Notes: generated from the letters alone by a model not told the origin. Shown: positions 19,480 through 29,550, counted from the stretch's first letter. The stretch: 64,000 bases of DNA from Corynebacterium kroppenstedtii (GCF_016894245.1 NZ_CP069792.1:2046001-2110000), one strand, 5' to 3'. Numbers and translations are program-made.

Positions 19480-20790
19480 TTACCGACGTGGGAGCGGGGT
19501 GGCACTCCCACGCCACAGAGACATAAACATGCGTCGGGCCAGTGAACGTTTGGCTTTACGTTCCTGTCGTGAATGTCCGTCCGGTTTAATCATCACCCTC
19601 ACGAGGCGAGCGACGACGGACACCATGGATCGGGCGATATCCAACCCGTGAGAGGACGTCAGGTAGTCGCGAATCCGTGGCGGGGACATGGCGAAGAATT
19701 CGCGATAAAACAGGCGCATCTCCTCTGGTTTCAGTTGGAGCGTTGCGCCCAAGCCACGCCGTTGAAGCCATCCTGCCACCCATCCTCCAGGAGGCCCGTG
19801 TACTGCTCCGACGGTACGTTGAAGAAGGCTCGGGTATCGGGCCCAATGGGCAGCCCAGCCGATTTCTTTATCAGCGCGATCTATCGCAGTTCCGATGCTG
19901 TAACCAGTGGCAGCGTGCATCAATCCCGCAGCTGCACCCCATGGAAAAATGCTTGTCACACCGTTGTTTCGACGTGTTACGTGCGGGATTCGTCGTCGTA
20001 GGGGTGCGACGGGAAAACTCACGACTTCCTCGCGAACAGCGTGCCGACGCGCGGTTTCTGGATCAATACCGAGCTGTTCGAGTCGCCGGTCGAGCGCCCA
20101 TCGCAAATGTTCCACTTGCGCTGTTTCGGAATGTGGCGAGTGCTCAGGCCCGCGGCATGATGTTGCGACAATTGTTTCCTCGATCAGCCATCGGCCGTGT
20201 CCCAGAGGCATCCGATAGTTGAACGTCATACGAGAAAATGCATCAACGCCTGGATGGGCCGTCGTCGATGCACCGTCATCGGATGTCGGGCGGGAACAAG
20301 AAGCACTGTCAGGTAATGTTCGCATGTCCATCAGCACTGACCGACGGTGGTCGCGCGGTAGAAGATGCTCGGGGAGGACTAGCCCTACCGCGAGTTGCCG
20401 AACTGGGAGGAAACCACCGCTCGACGCGCGTGTATCAATGACCACGTGCCCGTCGTCACGCGTGGAGTCATACCACTGGTCGTGAATAGATAGAGATTGC
20501 GTGCCGCCCGCGTCACGCAACTGGTCACGTAACGCATCCGGATTGAGAATGACATAGGTCTCCGGAAGGGCAACTTCCCAACCGTCGCCGCACACACGTG
20601 GCCGAGACTGGGAGAAATATGGATGCGGATGCTGACGTAGCCACTGCGGTATTTGGTGTGCCCACGCACCCATCGTCGGCGGGTAATGCGAACCATGTGG
20701 GTCCCAGCATTCCACGGAATAACCGGAACGGAGCGCAGCAACAGACGCTGCTGTTCCTGCAGGACCTAGCCCGACCACCGAAAAACGCAT
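19480..20790 (-). CDS. Lycopene cyclase-like FAD-dependent protein
   Basis: The 436-residue product has an N-terminal dinucleotide-binding motif VGLGPAGTAASVAAL, a LMDMR segment near residue 155 and AAAGLMHAATGYSIG near residue 300. These correspond to the FAD site, the F-M-D-x-R motif and the P-A-T-G-Y-S motif of CrtL/CrtY-type lycopene beta-cyclases. A Trp/Arg-rich C-terminal region of about 100 residues follows. Such enzymes close the beta-ionone rings of carotenoids. No other carotenoid gene is nearby, so the substrate is uncertain. The ATG has TACAGT 6 bases upstream and GAGG beside it. It is divergent from the ABC-F gene. Confidence 0.75.
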   Translation of the reverse strand: MRFSVVGLGPAGTAASVAALRSGYSVECWDPHGSHYPPTMGAWAHQIPQWLRQHPHPYFSQSRPRVCGDGWEVALPETYVILNPDALRDQLRDAGGTQSLSIHDQWYDSTRDDGHVVIDTRASSGGFLPVRQLAVGLVLPEHLLPRDHRRSVLMDMRTLPDSASCSRPTSDDGASTTAHPGVDAFSRMTFNYRMPLGHGRWLIEETIVATSCRGPEHSPHSETAQVEHLRWALDRRLEQLGIDPETARRHAVREEVVSFPVAPLRRRIPHVTRRNNGVTSIFPWGAAAGLMHAATGYSIGTAIDRADKEIGWAAHWARYPSLLQRTVGAVHGPPGGWVAGWLQRRGLGATLQLKPEEMRLFYREFFAMSPPRIRDYLTSSHGLDIARSMVSVVARLVRVMIKPDGHSRQERKAKRSLARRMFMSLWRGSATPLPRR

Positions 20791-20941
20791 AACCTCACTG
20801 TATCGTCAGAGCAGCATCGGAACTGGAACGAGGATTAGCGAGGGGCAACACCGTCCGTAAAACACTGAGTAGTTCGCCCAACGGTAAGGCCATAGTCGAT
20901 GGTGTGAACAAAGCCGCGTCCACGCGATATACTGCCGGCTT

Positions 20942-22570
20942 GTGATTACCACCGAGGATCTTGACGTTCGCGTTGGCGCGCGAACACTTCTGACAGCACC
21001 TGGACACCATCTGCGCGTCCAAGCCAGGGATCGCATCGGTCTTGTGGGCCGCAACGGTGCAGGCAAAACGACGACCATGCGTATTTTGGCGGGAGAAACA
21101 CAGGCTTACGGTGGAACTGTTAGTCGGTCCGGCGATATTGGGTACCTTCCCCAAGATTCAAAAGAAGGCGATATCGAACAGTCGGCACGGGATCGTGTGC
21201 TATCCGCCCGTGGGCTCGATCGGCTTCGCTCTTCCATGGATCGGCAGCAGGAAATCATGGAGACCGGTACCGACGCTCGTCGCGATGCGGCGATCCGCAA
21301 GTTTTCGCGCCTTGAAGAGCGTTATCACTCGTTGGGCGGGTATGAGGCTGATGCTGAAGCCGCGCGGATTTGCGATGCGCTTGGCCTTCCCGCGCGCGTG
21401 TTAGATCAGCCACTCAAGACTCTTTCAGGTGGTCAACGGCGTCGCGTCGAATTAGCTCAGATTCTCTTCGCAGCGTCCACCGGGGGTGGAAAATCCGACA
21501 CAACGCTGCTCCTCGACGAGCCAACGAACCACTTGGATTCAGACTCCATCACATGGTTGCGCGATTTCTTGTGCAAGCATGACGGCGGTTTAGTGGTTAT
21601 CTCTCACGACGTTGAATTGCTCGAGGCCGTGTGTAACAAGGTGTGGTTCCTGGATGCCACGCGGGCCGAAGCCGATGTGTACAACATGGGGTGGAAAAAA
21701 TACCAACAGGCACGCGCCACCGACGAGACTCGTCGTCGACGTGAAAAGGCAAATGCGGAAAAGAAAGCCGCAGCACTACGGGCTCAGGCTGCACGGTTCG
21801 GGGCGAAGGCAACAAAAGCAGCTGCTGCCAAGCAGATGCTAGCGCGCGCAGACCGCATCGTCAGCGAACTCGATGAGGTCCATGTATCGGATAGGGTTGC
21901 GCATATTTCATTTCCTGAACCTGCTCATTGCGGTAAAACTCCGCTCAACGCCCACGGTTTAACGAAGATGTATGGGTCTCTCGAAGTTTTCGCTGGGGTG
22001 GACTTAGCCATCGACAAGGGTTCCCGCGTCGTCATTTTGGGTTATAACGGTGCTGGAAAGACGACCCTCCTTAAGCTCCTCGCCGGCGTCGAACGGAGCG
22101 ATGGGGAAGGGGGAATTGTTACTGGCCACGGGCTCAAAGTTGGCTATTTCGCGCAGGAGCATGACACGATCGACCCCGACGCTTCCGTGTGGGAAAACAC
22201 TGTTCAGGCATGTCCCGATTCCGGTGAACAAGACCTCCGCGGTCTCCTCGGTGCTTTTATGTTCTCGGGCGATCAGCTTCAGCAGCCGGCTGGCACCTTG
22301 TCTGGTGGTGAGCAGACCCGTCTTGCGTTGGCGGCTCTTGTTGCGTCTCGCGCGAACGTCTTGCTCTTAGATGAGCCGACAAACAACCTTGATCCTGTGT
22401 CGCGTGAGCAAGTCCTTGCGGCTTTACGGACGTACACGGGTGCGGTTGTCCTTGTCACGCACGATCCTGGAGCAGTCAAGGCCCTTAATCCGGAGCGTGT
22501 CATTGTCCTTCCCGATGGCGACGAGGACATGTGGAATGACGAGTATATGGAGATCGTGGAGCTCACGTAG
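20942..22570 (+). CDS. ABC-F family ATPase (ribosome-associated type)
   Basis: The 542-residue product has two ABC domains and no membrane segments. Domain one has Walker A GRNGAGKTT, signature LSGGQRRR and Walker B LLLDEPTNHLDSDS; domain two has GYNGAGKTT, LSGGEQTR and LLLDEPTNNLDPVS. A charged Lys/Arg/Ala-rich linker at about residues 240-310 joins them. This is the layout of EttA/Uup-type translation factors and of antibiotic-resistance ABC-F proteins; which one cannot be told here. The GTG start lies 8 bases after a TATACT box without a Shine-Dalgarno, suggesting a leaderless mRNA. Confidence 0.92.
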   Translation: MITTEDLDVRVGARTLLTAPGHHLRVQARDRIGLVGRNGAGKTTTMRILAGETQAYGGTVSRSGDIGYLPQDSKEGDIEQSARDRVLSARGLDRLRSSMDRQQEIMETGTDARRDAAIRKFSRLEERYHSLGGYEADAEAARICDALGLPARVLDQPLKTLSGGQRRRVELAQILFAASTGGGKSDTTLLLDEPTNHLDSDSITWLRDFLCKHDGGLVVISHDVELLEAVCNKVWFLDATRAEADVYNMGWKKYQQARATDETRRRREKANAEKKAAALRAQAARFGAKATKAAAAKQMLARADRIVSELDEVHVSDRVAHISFPEPAHCGKTPLNAHGLTKMYGSLEVFAGVDLAIDKGSRVVILGYNGAGKTTLLKLLAGVERSDGEGGIVTGHGLKVGYFAQEHDTIDPDASVWENTVQACPDSGEQDLRGLLGAFMFSGDQLQQPAGTLSGGEQTRLALAALVASRANVLLLDEPTNNLDPVSREQVLAALRTYTGAVVLVTHDPGAVKALNPERVIVLPDGDEDMWNDEYMEIVELT

Positions 22571-22649
22571 ACGGGCGACTATGTAATGCGCCCCTCGAGT
22601 CGGGCGCACCACCCTGGCAGAATCAGAAGAAAGTCCTTAGAGTGGATGT

Positions 22650-23321
22650 ATGTCTGATAAGAAGAATGTACTAATCATTGGTGGACACGGTAAAGTTGCG
22701 CTGAAGCTCGCACCCCTGCTGGTGAGAGATGGTTTCAGCGTTCATTCACTCATTCGGAATCCAGATCAGAGTGAGGACATCACCAAAACCGGCGCAAACC
22801 CGGTTGTTAAAGACGTCGCCTCCTTGACCGCTGAAGAGTGGGATGAGCTTCTCATTGGCGTCGACGCGATCGTGTGGAGCGCCGGAGCTGGTGGCAAGGG
22901 TGGTACCGAAGCGACCTATGCCGTCGACCGCGACGCAGCGATAGCATCGATCGATGCTGCTCAACGGTTAGAGAGCTCCCCGCGCTACATCATGGTCAGC
23001 TTCTGGGGCTCTACAACCGTCGACCTACCCGAGGACAACTCGCTCTATCACTATTCACTAGCCAAGCGTGCTGCGGACCAACATCTGTTGGATTCCTCAT
23101 TAGATTTCGCCATCCTGGCACCGACGGCGCTCACCATGGAGCGGGCCAAAGGAATCGACGTCCACACCGTAGAGGACACCGCAAACCAGGAGCGCCCCGC
23201 AGATACGTCCCGAGAGCTCGTCGCTCACGTAGCAGCGTATGAGGTTGAAGCACCGACTGCGCCGAATAAGATCATTCCGTTCGCCGACGGTGACTCGCAG
23301 CTAGGCGACGCTCTGGGATAG
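22650..23321 (+). CDS. NAD(P)-binding protein, atypical short-chain dehydrogenase (SDR5-like)
   Basis: The 223-residue product has an N-terminal Rossmann motif VLIIGGHGKVALKLAPLL, then WSAGAGGKGG. A YHYSLAKRAAD segment holds a Tyr-x-x-x-Lys pair, and LAPTALTME follows, as in YwnB/HSCARG-like atypical SDR proteins. It may be a reductase or an NADP(H) sensor; the substrate is unknown. The ATG follows a TAGAGT box by 6 bases. Its 3' end overlaps that of the convergent amidotransferase gene by 21 bases. Confidence 0.8.
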   Translation: MSDKKNVLIIGGHGKVALKLAPLLVRDGFSVHSLIRNPDQSEDITKTGANPVVKDVASLTAEEWDELLIGVDAIVWSAGAGGKGGTEATYAVDRDAAIASIDAAQRLESSPRYIMVSFWGSTTVDLPEDNSLYHYSLAKRAADQHLLDSSLDFAILAPTALTMERAKGIDVHTVEDTANQERPADTSRELVAHVAAYEVEAPTAPNKIIPFADGDSQLGDALG

Positions 23322-24041
23322 CTCCCGAGAGTATGAGCGGCAGAAATCGACGAAGTTTGCGAGAATCTGCCGCGCGGGGGATACGTCGACTTTCGCGGTA
23401 GCGTTGACGATGGACGTGAACTCATCGACGCCGAAGTAACCGTAGTTGCGGTAGAACTCCATCCGCTGACGCAGCCCCGACGCATCCATTTCGGCGTGGA
23501 ATTGTGTGGCCCACTGTGTCTCACCAATCCGGAAAATCTGGATCGGGCAGGCATCACCATATGCCAACAGGGTGGCGTCCTGGGGGAGGATCTCTATATT
23601 TTCCGTGTGGCCGGTAAATGCTTGGAACGTTAAGGGAAGCGACCGGCACAGAGGGTCCGACGCGGCAGCGTCGGTCAAGCGAACCTGCGTCGGTCCGGAG
23701 TCTTCGGGATGAAGGCGGGCGATGGTTCCGCCATGAGTATCTGCTAAGACATGGGCGCCGAAGCAGATATTAATGACGGGAATCCTTATGCCTGTGAGGG
23801 CTCTTAGAAGGCGCTCGATGTGCTCCTGCTCATCGTCCTTATGAGGGTTTGTCACCGTATGGGGCGAGCCACCGACGAAGATGCCGTCGATACCGTGAAG
23901 ATCTCCCAGTTCAGCGGATTCGCTATCAAGCATTCGCTGTTCAAGCTCGTGAGGTTGAAGGCCGCTAGCGCTCATGAAGTCATAAAGTTCGCTTGCGGCA
24001 ACATCAGCTCCGTGACGAGGCGAGAACAGCACAAAATTCAT
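23301..24041 (-). CDS. Class I glutamine amidotransferase-like protein
   Basis: The 246-residue product has the nucleophile-elbow segment INICFGAHVLADTHGG near residue 95 and QFHAEMD near residue 180. These match the Cys, His and Glu positions of class I glutamine amidotransferase domains, as in GuaA-like stand-alone proteins. It lacks a fused synthetase domain, so it may be a gamma-glutamyl hydrolase or act with an unknown partner. The ATG follows a TAGACT box by 12 bases. A 16-base stretch around that box is repeated exactly before metH. A similar gene lies near acn in C. glutamicum as I recall. Confidence 0.82.
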   Translation of the reverse strand: MNFVLFSPRHGADVAASELYDFMSASGLQPHELEQRMLDSESAELGDLHGIDGIFVGGSPHTVTNPHKDDEQEHIERLLRALTGIRIPVINICFGAHVLADTHGGTIARLHPEDSGPTQVRLTDAAASDPLCRSLPLTFQAFTGHTENIEILPQDATLLAYGDACPIQIFRIGETQWATQFHAEMDASGLRQRMEFYRNYGYFGVDEFTSIVNATAKVDVSPARQILANFVDFCRSYSRELSQSVA

Positions 24042-24109
24042 AGCAGACAGCTTAGTCTATATGGATAGATCTTGTAAATTCGCTTTTCAAGGCCAAACAA
24101 TGCCAGAGA

Positions 24110-25468
24110 TTAATTCCTAAAACCATGAACAGGCGCAGGGAGCTGACCGCCGCGACGAATAAACGTTGCTGACGATGCTCCATGAACTGGCATGATCGGG
24201 GCTCGTCCCAGAAGACCACCGAAGTCAACGTCGTCTCCCACGGTCTTCCCGGGAACCGGAATAACTCGTACAGCAGTTGTTTTATGGTTCATCATACCGA
24301 TCGCTGCTTCGTCGGCAATCATCCCAGAAATCGTCTCTGGGGGAGTATCGCCCGGAACTGCAACCATGTCCAACCCCACTGAACAAATCGAGGTCATTGC
24401 CTCTAATTTATCCAAGGTGATTGACCCTTCGCGAGCCGCATCAATCATGCCAGCATCTTCACTAACTGGAATGAAAGAACCTGATAGCCCACCAACATGC
24501 GAGCAGGCCATCATCCCGCCCTTCTTGACCGCATCGTTCAGCAAAGCCAAGGCTGCCGTCGTGCCATGCGTCCCGACCTTCCCAAGCCCCATTTCCTCAA
24601 GAATATGAGCGACCGAATCACCGATTTCAGCAGTAGGGGCGAGGGAAAGATCGACAATTCCAAAACGTTTACCTAGGCGTTCTGCGGCTAGTGCCCCCAC
24701 GAGCTGTCCCATCCGAGTCACTTTAAAGGCGGACTTCTTAATGACTTCCGCCATGTCATCAAATGAGCAATCAGGCACCTTTGCGAGGGCACGTTGGATA
24801 ACCCCGGGGCCTGATACGCCGACGCTGACTACGCAATCGGGCTCCTCAATTCCATGGAACGCGCCGGCCATGAAGGGGTTGTCGCCAACAGCGTTGGAGA
24901 AGACGACGAGTTTGGCTGGCCCCAACACCGAGTTCTCTGTGTTGGAGTGTGCCGATTCAACGATCACTTCACCCATCCGCCCGATGGCGTCCATATTCAG
25001 TCCGGCACGGGAGGAGCCAATATTGACCGATGAACATACCAACCCGGTGGATGCCAGGGCTTCGGGAATGGAATCGATAAGCGCCCGATCGTATTTCGTC
25101 ATTCCCTTTTCGACGAGGGCAGAATAGCCGCCGACGAAGTCCACACCGGTGGTTTTCGCCGCTTTATCCAAGGCGTGAGCAAGGGGTGTCGGATCCACAC
25201 AGTCTGAGGCAGCGGCGACGAGAGACACAGGGGTGACTGATACGCGCTTGTTGACAATAGGTATTCCGAGTTCTCGGGAAATCCCTTCGGCCACCGGAAC
25301 GAGATGCTCAGCGCAGCTCGTAATGGTGTCATAAATATGAGTGGCAGCCTTCTCGATATCAGAATTCGCACAGTGGAGAATGTTGATTCCCATGGTCACG
25401 GTGCGAATATCGAGACGCTGCTCCTCAATCATGGAAATGGTCTCGAGAATATTATGCTTTGTATCCAT
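24110..25468 (-). CDS. UPF0210 (DUF711/PFL) family protein
   Basis: The 452-residue product is a full-length member of the conserved UPF0210 family, recognised by [54 protein letters not shown] and [17 protein letters not shown]. The structure is related to glycyl radical enzyme folds, but the Gly-radical signature is not evident and the reaction is unknown. It is immediately downstream (12 bases) of a UPF0237 ACT-domain gene, a pairing conserved in many bacteria. The ACT protein may sense a ligand that controls this enzyme. Confidence 0.88.
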   Translation of the reverse strand: MDTKHNILETISMIEEQRLDIRTVTMGINILHCANSDIEKAATHIYDTITSCAEHLVPVAEGISRELGIPIVNKRVSVTPVSLVAAASDCVDPTPLAHALDKAAKTTGVDFVGGYSALVEKGMTKYDRALIDSIPEALASTGLVCSSVNIGSSRAGLNMDAIGRMGEVIVESAHSNTENSVLGPAKLVVFSNAVGDNPFMAGAFHGIEEPDCVVSVGVSGPGVIQRALAKVPDCSFDDMAEVIKKSAFKVTRMGQLVGALAAERLGKRFGIVDLSLAPTAEIGDSVAHILEEMGLGKVGTHGTTAALALLNDAVKKGGMMACSHVGGLSGSFIPVSEDAGMIDAAREGSITLDKLEAMTSICSVGLDMVAVPGDTPPETISGMIADEAAIGMMNHKTTAVRVIPVPGKTVGDDVDFGGLLGRAPIMPVHGASSATFIRRGGQLPAPVHGFRN

Positions 25469-25480
25469 ACCAACACCGGC

Positions 25481-25750
25481 CTATAACTCGTGCATGGCAC
25501 GGAAAATAGCTTCCGACTGAAGACGTATCTTGAGTTTCTGCTCTACCTCTACGGGTTTCATAGCATCCTGTAGAGCATCGAGACTTTGAGAATTCTCATC
25601 AAAATCTACTTGCAGAATCATGGTGAAATAATCACCAATAATTGTTTGAGACACGTTAGTAATATTTGCGTCTACTTTTGCCAATTGCGTGGCCACAGCA
25701 GCGATAATTCCGGTGTGATCTAACCCGGTGACGGTCATGATCGCGATCAT
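25481..25750 (-). CDS. UPF0237 ACT-domain protein
   Basis: The 89-residue product is a single ACT domain. It begins MIAIMTVTGLDHTGIIAAVA and continues with ITNVSQTIIGDYFTMILQVD, the family pattern for small-ligand (often amino acid) binding. I set the start at ATG 25750 because the family begins there. An in-frame ATG at 25807 would add 19 residues including a hydrophobic stretch, and neither has a clear Shine-Dalgarno. It precedes the UPF0210 gene by 12 bases, and the two are likely one unit. Confidence 0.87.
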   Translation of the reverse strand: MIAIMTVTGLDHTGIIAAVATQLAKVDANITNVSQTIIGDYFTMILQVDFDENSQSLDALQDAMKPVEVEQKLKIRLQSEAIFRAMHEL

Positions 25751-25902
25751 GTTATACAGAATAGCGGGAACCCATAGCAGGAAAACAACTGCGCTTCCAT
25801 CCCTCATACGTGCCTGATACGTGGCGTTTTTGCTCGCACGTGGAAGTCTGGCGCGGCGTCGTCAAGATATGCACGCAGCACCGTCAAAGGCATGAGGGTA
25901 TG

Positions 25903-25934
25903 AAAAAAGAGGCGCTACATAACGCAGCACCTCT
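25903..25934 (-). terminator. Intrinsic terminator after acnR
   Basis: Read on the minus strand, AGAGGTGCT and AGCGCCTCT form a nine-pair stem (one G-U) with a nine-base loop, followed by six T residues. It lies 20 bases beyond the acnR stop and would end the acn-acnR transcript. Confidence 0.8.
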
Positions 25935-25953
25935 GTGGTTGGCCTAACACGAC

Positions 25954-26514
25954 CTACTTGCGCAAACTGTCTTCCAAAACATCAAGGGCGAGGGGTAACT
26001 CCGGAGCAGTATCACCTGCACCAACGGCAGAGAGCACCCCATCAAAAACGACGATCAGCAACGAACAAATGACCTCAGGGCTGACATCGGTCCGCATGAC
26101 ACCGTCGTCTATCTGCTGGGAGACCCTTCGCCGCACCGCATCGTCGATACGCTTGTGTTCGCTATTCCAACGACAACGAAATGATGGGTCAGTCCGGACG
26201 AGCCTTCCCACTTCGAGCTGGGTTAATGCCCATTGGTATCCATCAGGATTGTCGACGATGTTTCGCATAACGTCGATCAGTCCGTGAGAGGCTGCAATGT
26301 CTGCCATGTGAATCGCGTCTTCGCGCGCTAGTTCAAAGAACAGACCTTGTTTATCGCTAAAGTGGTGGAAGATCGCTCCGCGGGTTCGTCCGGTCGCCTC
26401 CTCGAGCCGCCGTACTGTTGCGCCTTCGTAGCCGTATTCGGCGAAACATGTACGCGCGGCGTCGAGAATCTGTGACCTCCTTCTTTCGAGGTCAACGTCA
26501 CTGACTTTAGGCAT
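25954..26514 (-). CDS. acnR: AcnR, TetR-family repressor of aconitase
   Basis: AcnR is the corynebacterial TetR-type repressor of acn. The 186-residue product has the N-terminal helix-turn-helix YGYEGATVRRLEEATGRTRG followed by AIFHHFSDKQGLFFELARED. This is almost identical in this part to C. glutamicum AcnR as I recall it, and a divergent ligand domain follows. I chose ATG 26514; a TTG two codons earlier is possible, and only a weak Shine-Dalgarno is visible. It starts 30 bases after the acn stop on the same strand, so acn-acnR is probably an operon. A perfect AcnR-type operator lies at the acn promoter. Confidence 0.93.
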   Translation of the reverse strand: MPKVSDVDLERRRSQILDAARTCFAEYGYEGATVRRLEEATGRTRGAIFHHFSDKQGLFFELAREDAIHMADIAASHGLIDVMRNIVDNPDGYQWALTQLEVGRLVRTDPSFRCRWNSEHKRIDDAVRRRVSQQIDDGVMRTDVSPEVICSLLIVVFDGVLSAVGAGDTAPELPLALDVLEDSLRK

Positions 26515-26544
26515 GACCAATACCTGTTGCGAAGGCAGTCTGCC

Positions 26545-29334
26545 TTAGCTGTCTTCCTTCATCATCCGACGCAGGACGTACTGGAGGATGCCTCCGTTCC
26601 GGTAGTAGTCTGCCTCACCGGGTGTGTCGATACGAACAACTGCATCGAAGTTGACGGTTTCACCGTTTTCCTTCGTCGCGGTCACCTTGACCGTCTTCGG
26701 GATGGTGTCATCGTTGAACTTCTCGATGCCTTCAATGTCGTAGGTTTCCGTGCCATCGAGGCCCAGCGACTTCCAGGATTCGCCCTCTGGGAACTGAAGC
26801 GGGATGACGCCCATACCGATCAGGTTGGAGCGGTGAATACGCTCGAAGGATTCGGCAATGACGGCCTTAACACCCAACAGCAGGGTGCCCTTAGCTGCCC
26901 AGTCACGGGACGAACCGGTGCCGTATTCTTTACCGCCCAAGACGACGAGAGGAGTCTTTTCCTTCTCATAGTTCAGCGCAGCGTCGTAAATGAAGGACTG
27001 CGGTCCGCCTTCTTGGGTGAAGTCTCGGGTGTATCCACCGGAAACCCCATCAAGGAGCTGATTCTGCAGGCGAATGTTGGCGAAAGTACCGCGGACCATG
27101 ACTTCGTGGTTACCACGACGAGATCCCAATGAGTTGTAGTCCTTACGGGCCACACCCATGGAGTCCAGGTACTGGGCCGCCGGGGTACCGGGCTTAATTG
27201 CCGACGCGGGGGAGATGTGGTCAGTGGTCACTGAATCGCCCAACAGCGCGAGGACACGAGCGCCCTTCACGTCCTCAACCGGATCCGGTTCGACGGACAT
27301 GCCATCGAAGTAAGGGGCACGGCGAATGTAGGAGGACTCATCATCCCACGCGAATGTTTCACCATCCGGGGTATCCAGGTTCTTCCAGCGGTCGTCGCCT
27401 GCGAAGACATCTTGGTAGTCCGTCTCGTACATTTCACGGGAAATGCTGGACTCGATCGTGGATTCGATCTCATCCGTGGAGGGCCAAATGTCTTTGAGGT
27501 AGACGTCGTTGCCATCCTGGTCTTGGCCAAGTGGCTGCTCGTCAAAATCGAAATCCATCGTCCCGGCAATTGCGTAAGCAATAACCAAGATAGGCGATGC
27601 AAGGTAGTTCATCTTGACGTCTGGCGAGATGCGGCCTTCGAAGTTCCTGTTACCGGACAGGACAGCCGTTGCGGCAAGGTCAGCCTGGTTAATGGCCTGT
27701 GAGATTTCGGCGGGCAGTGGGCCGGAGTTACCGATACAGGTTGCACAACCGAAGCCGGAGAGATAGAAACCGAGGGCTTCGAGGTCTTTCCAGAGGTCAG
27801 CGCGCTCGAAGTAGCCATTAACAACCTGCGAACCAGGGGCACAAATGGTTTTGACCCATGGCTTCGCGTGCAGTCCCTTTTCAGCAGCCTTACGCGCGAG
27901 CAAACCTGCGCCAACCATCACTGAGGGGTTGGAGGTGTTAGTACACGAGGTAATCGATGCAATCGCGACCATGCCGTGGTCGAGCGTGTATTCGCCACCT
28001 TCAGGGGACTTCACGACGATCGGGGACGAGGGGCGACCCTCAGCGCCCTCGGCGGCAGATTCGCCATGGCCAGGCCGGGACTCGTTGTAGTCGGCGACAT
28101 CTTCCTTAGCAGGAGCATCTGCTTCGACAACGTCCTTGACTTCGCCATCACTGTAGTTGTGAAGGTCCTTGCGGAACTGAGCCTTAGAATCGGTGAGCTC
28201 GATGCGGTCCTGTGGGCGCTTAGGTCCAGCGATCGATGCAACGACCGTCGAGAGATCCAATTCGAGGTACTCGGAGTACTCTGCCTCCGGAGTGTTCTCG
28301 TCAAGCCACATGCCTTGTTCTTTAGCGTAAGCCTCGACGAGAGCGCACTTCTCTTCGGAACGGCCAGTCAAGCGTAGATACCTGATTGTCTCTTCATCGA
28401 TCGGGAAGATGGCCGCTGTCGATCCGAATTCTGGCGACATGTTACCGATGGTTGCACGGTTAGCAAGCGGCACTGAAGAAACGCCTTGGCCGTAGAACTC
28501 AACGAACTTACCGACGACTCCGTGCTGACGAAGCATGTCGGTAATGGTGAGGACGACGTCCGTCGCGGTCACGCCGGCGGGGATCTCACCCGTGAGCTTA
28601 AATCCAACAACGCGTGGCACCAGCATCGACACCGGCTGGCCGAGCATGGCAGCCTCGGCTTCAATACCGCCGACACCCCAGCCCAGAATTCCGAGGCCGT
28701 TTTCCATCGTCGTGTGGGAGTCAGTACCAATACATGTATCCGGGTAGGCAAGACCGTCACGGTCGAACACGACCCGGGCGAGGTACTCGATGTTTACCTG
28801 GTGAACAATGCCTGTTCCCGGGGGAACAACCCGGAAGTTGTCAAAGGCGCCAGTGCCCCAACGGAGGAACTTGTAACGCTCGTCATTGCGCTGGTATTCA
28901 ATTTCGACGTTCTTCTCGATGGCATCTTCGGAGCCGAACGCTTCGATAATCACTGAGTGGTCAATGACCATCTCTGCAGGGTTGAGCGGGTTAACCGATT
29001 CTGCCTTGCCACCCAACGTGACCACCGCGTCGCGAATGGTAGCGAGGTCAACGATGCAGGCGACACCCGTGAAGTCCTGCATAAGGACGCGGGCCGGGGT
29101 GAACTGAATCTCAGTATCGGGCTCTGCGCTCGGTTCCCAGTTTGCAACAGCTTTGATGTGGTCAACAGTAGTGTTCTTGCCATCCTCGTTGCGGAGGAGG
29201 TTCTCTCCCAAAACCTTGAGGGAGTACGGTAATTTTTCCATGCCAGGAACGGCGGAAAGACGGAAATAGTCATACGACTTATCTCCAACCTTCAACGTCG
29301 ATTTGGCATCAAAGGAGTTCTTACTTTCTGACAC
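26545..29334 (-). CDS. acn: Aconitate hydratase
   Basis: Aconitase interconverts citrate and isocitrate in the TCA cycle using a [4Fe-4S] cluster. The 929-residue product shows the cluster cysteines in [15 protein letters not shown] and in [15 protein letters not shown]. It also has [19 protein letters not shown], the [12 protein letters not shown] segment and the C-terminal swivel domain with [15 protein letters not shown] chose GTG 29334 because GGAG lies 6 bases upstream and the protein then starts as in C. glutamicum. Earlier in-frame starts add non-conserved residues. It is controlled by the AcnR operator about 200 bases upstream, and cluster supply comes from the suf genes in this window. 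Confidence 0.97.
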   Translation of the reverse strand: MSESKNSFDAKSTLKVGDKSYDYFRLSAVPGMEKLPYSLKVLGENLLRNEDGKNTTVDHIKAVANWEPSAEPDTEIQFTPARVLMQDFTGVACIVDLATIRDAVVTLGGKAESVNPLNPAEMVIDHSVIIEAFGSEDAIEKNVEIEYQRNDERYKFLRWGTGAFDNFRVVPPGTGIVHQVNIEYLARVVFDRDGLAYPDTCIGTDSHTTMENGLGILGWGVGGIEAEAAMLGQPVSMLVPRVVGFKLTGEIPAGVTATDVVLTITDMLRQHGVVGKFVEFYGQGVSSVPLANRATIGNMSPEFGSTAAIFPIDEETIRYLRLTGRSEEKCALVEAYAKEQGMWLDENTPEAEYSEYLELDLSTVVASIAGPKRPQDRIELTDSKAQFRKDLHNYSDGEVKDVVEADAPAKEDVADYNESRPGHGESAAEGAEGRPSSPIVVKSPEGGEYTLDHGMVAIASITSCTNTSNPSVMVGAGLLARKAAEKGLHAKPWVKTICAPGSQVVNGYFERADLWKDLEALGFYLSGFGCATCIGNSGPLPAEISQAINQADLAATAVLSGNRNFEGRISPDVKMNYLASPILVIAYAIAGTMDFDFDEQPLGQDQDGNDVYLKDIWPSTDEIESTIESSISREMYETDYQDVFAGDDRWKNLDTPDGETFAWDDESSYIRRAPYFDGMSVEPDPVEDVKGARVLALLGDSVTTDHISPASAIKPGTPAAQYLDSMGVARKDYNSLGSRRGNHEVMVRGTFANIRLQNQLLDGVSGGYTRDFTQEGGPQSFIYDAALNYEKEKTPLVVLGGKEYGTGSSRDWAAKGTLLLGVKAVIAESFERIHRSNLIGMGVIPLQFPEGESWKSLGLDGTETYDIEGIEKFNDDTIPKTVKVTATKENGETVNFDAVVRIDTPGEADYYRNGGILQYVLRRMMKEDS

Positions 29335-29526
29335 AGCGAGCTCCAGTCCTCTTCTCTTTCGACTTTCAGGGGTTACAGCTGTCAGAAAACTACTGACAAA
29401 GCTGCACAACGTCGTGATTCCTCATGATCCATTGTGGCAGCATTCAAGGCCGCCTGCGCGCAATACCTTGAACTTTGCTCTCAGAATCCCATGACAAGGG
29501 GGTTTGCCCAGCATATTGCAGCCCAA

Positions 29527-29550
29527 ACTCTAACAGTACAGACGTACTGT
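29527..29550 (-). promoter_or_regulatory. acn promoter with AcnR operator
   Basis: Positions 29533-29550 hold ACAGTAC-AGAC-GTACTGT, a perfect 7-base inverted repeat. It fits the published C. glutamicum AcnR site (CAG-N-AC, spacer, GTACTG). Directly next to it, in the acn direction, is a -10-like TAGAGT (29532-29527). The operator therefore fills the spacer between -35 and -10, as expected for repression. This leaves an acn leader of roughly 185 bases. Confidence 0.85.

Noticed and set aside
19489..19511. GTGGGAG/CTCCCAC hairpin as a sufT terminator
   Set aside because: It lies within the 3' coding end of the cyclase gene and lacks a T-run in either direction. A role in termination is possible but not supported.
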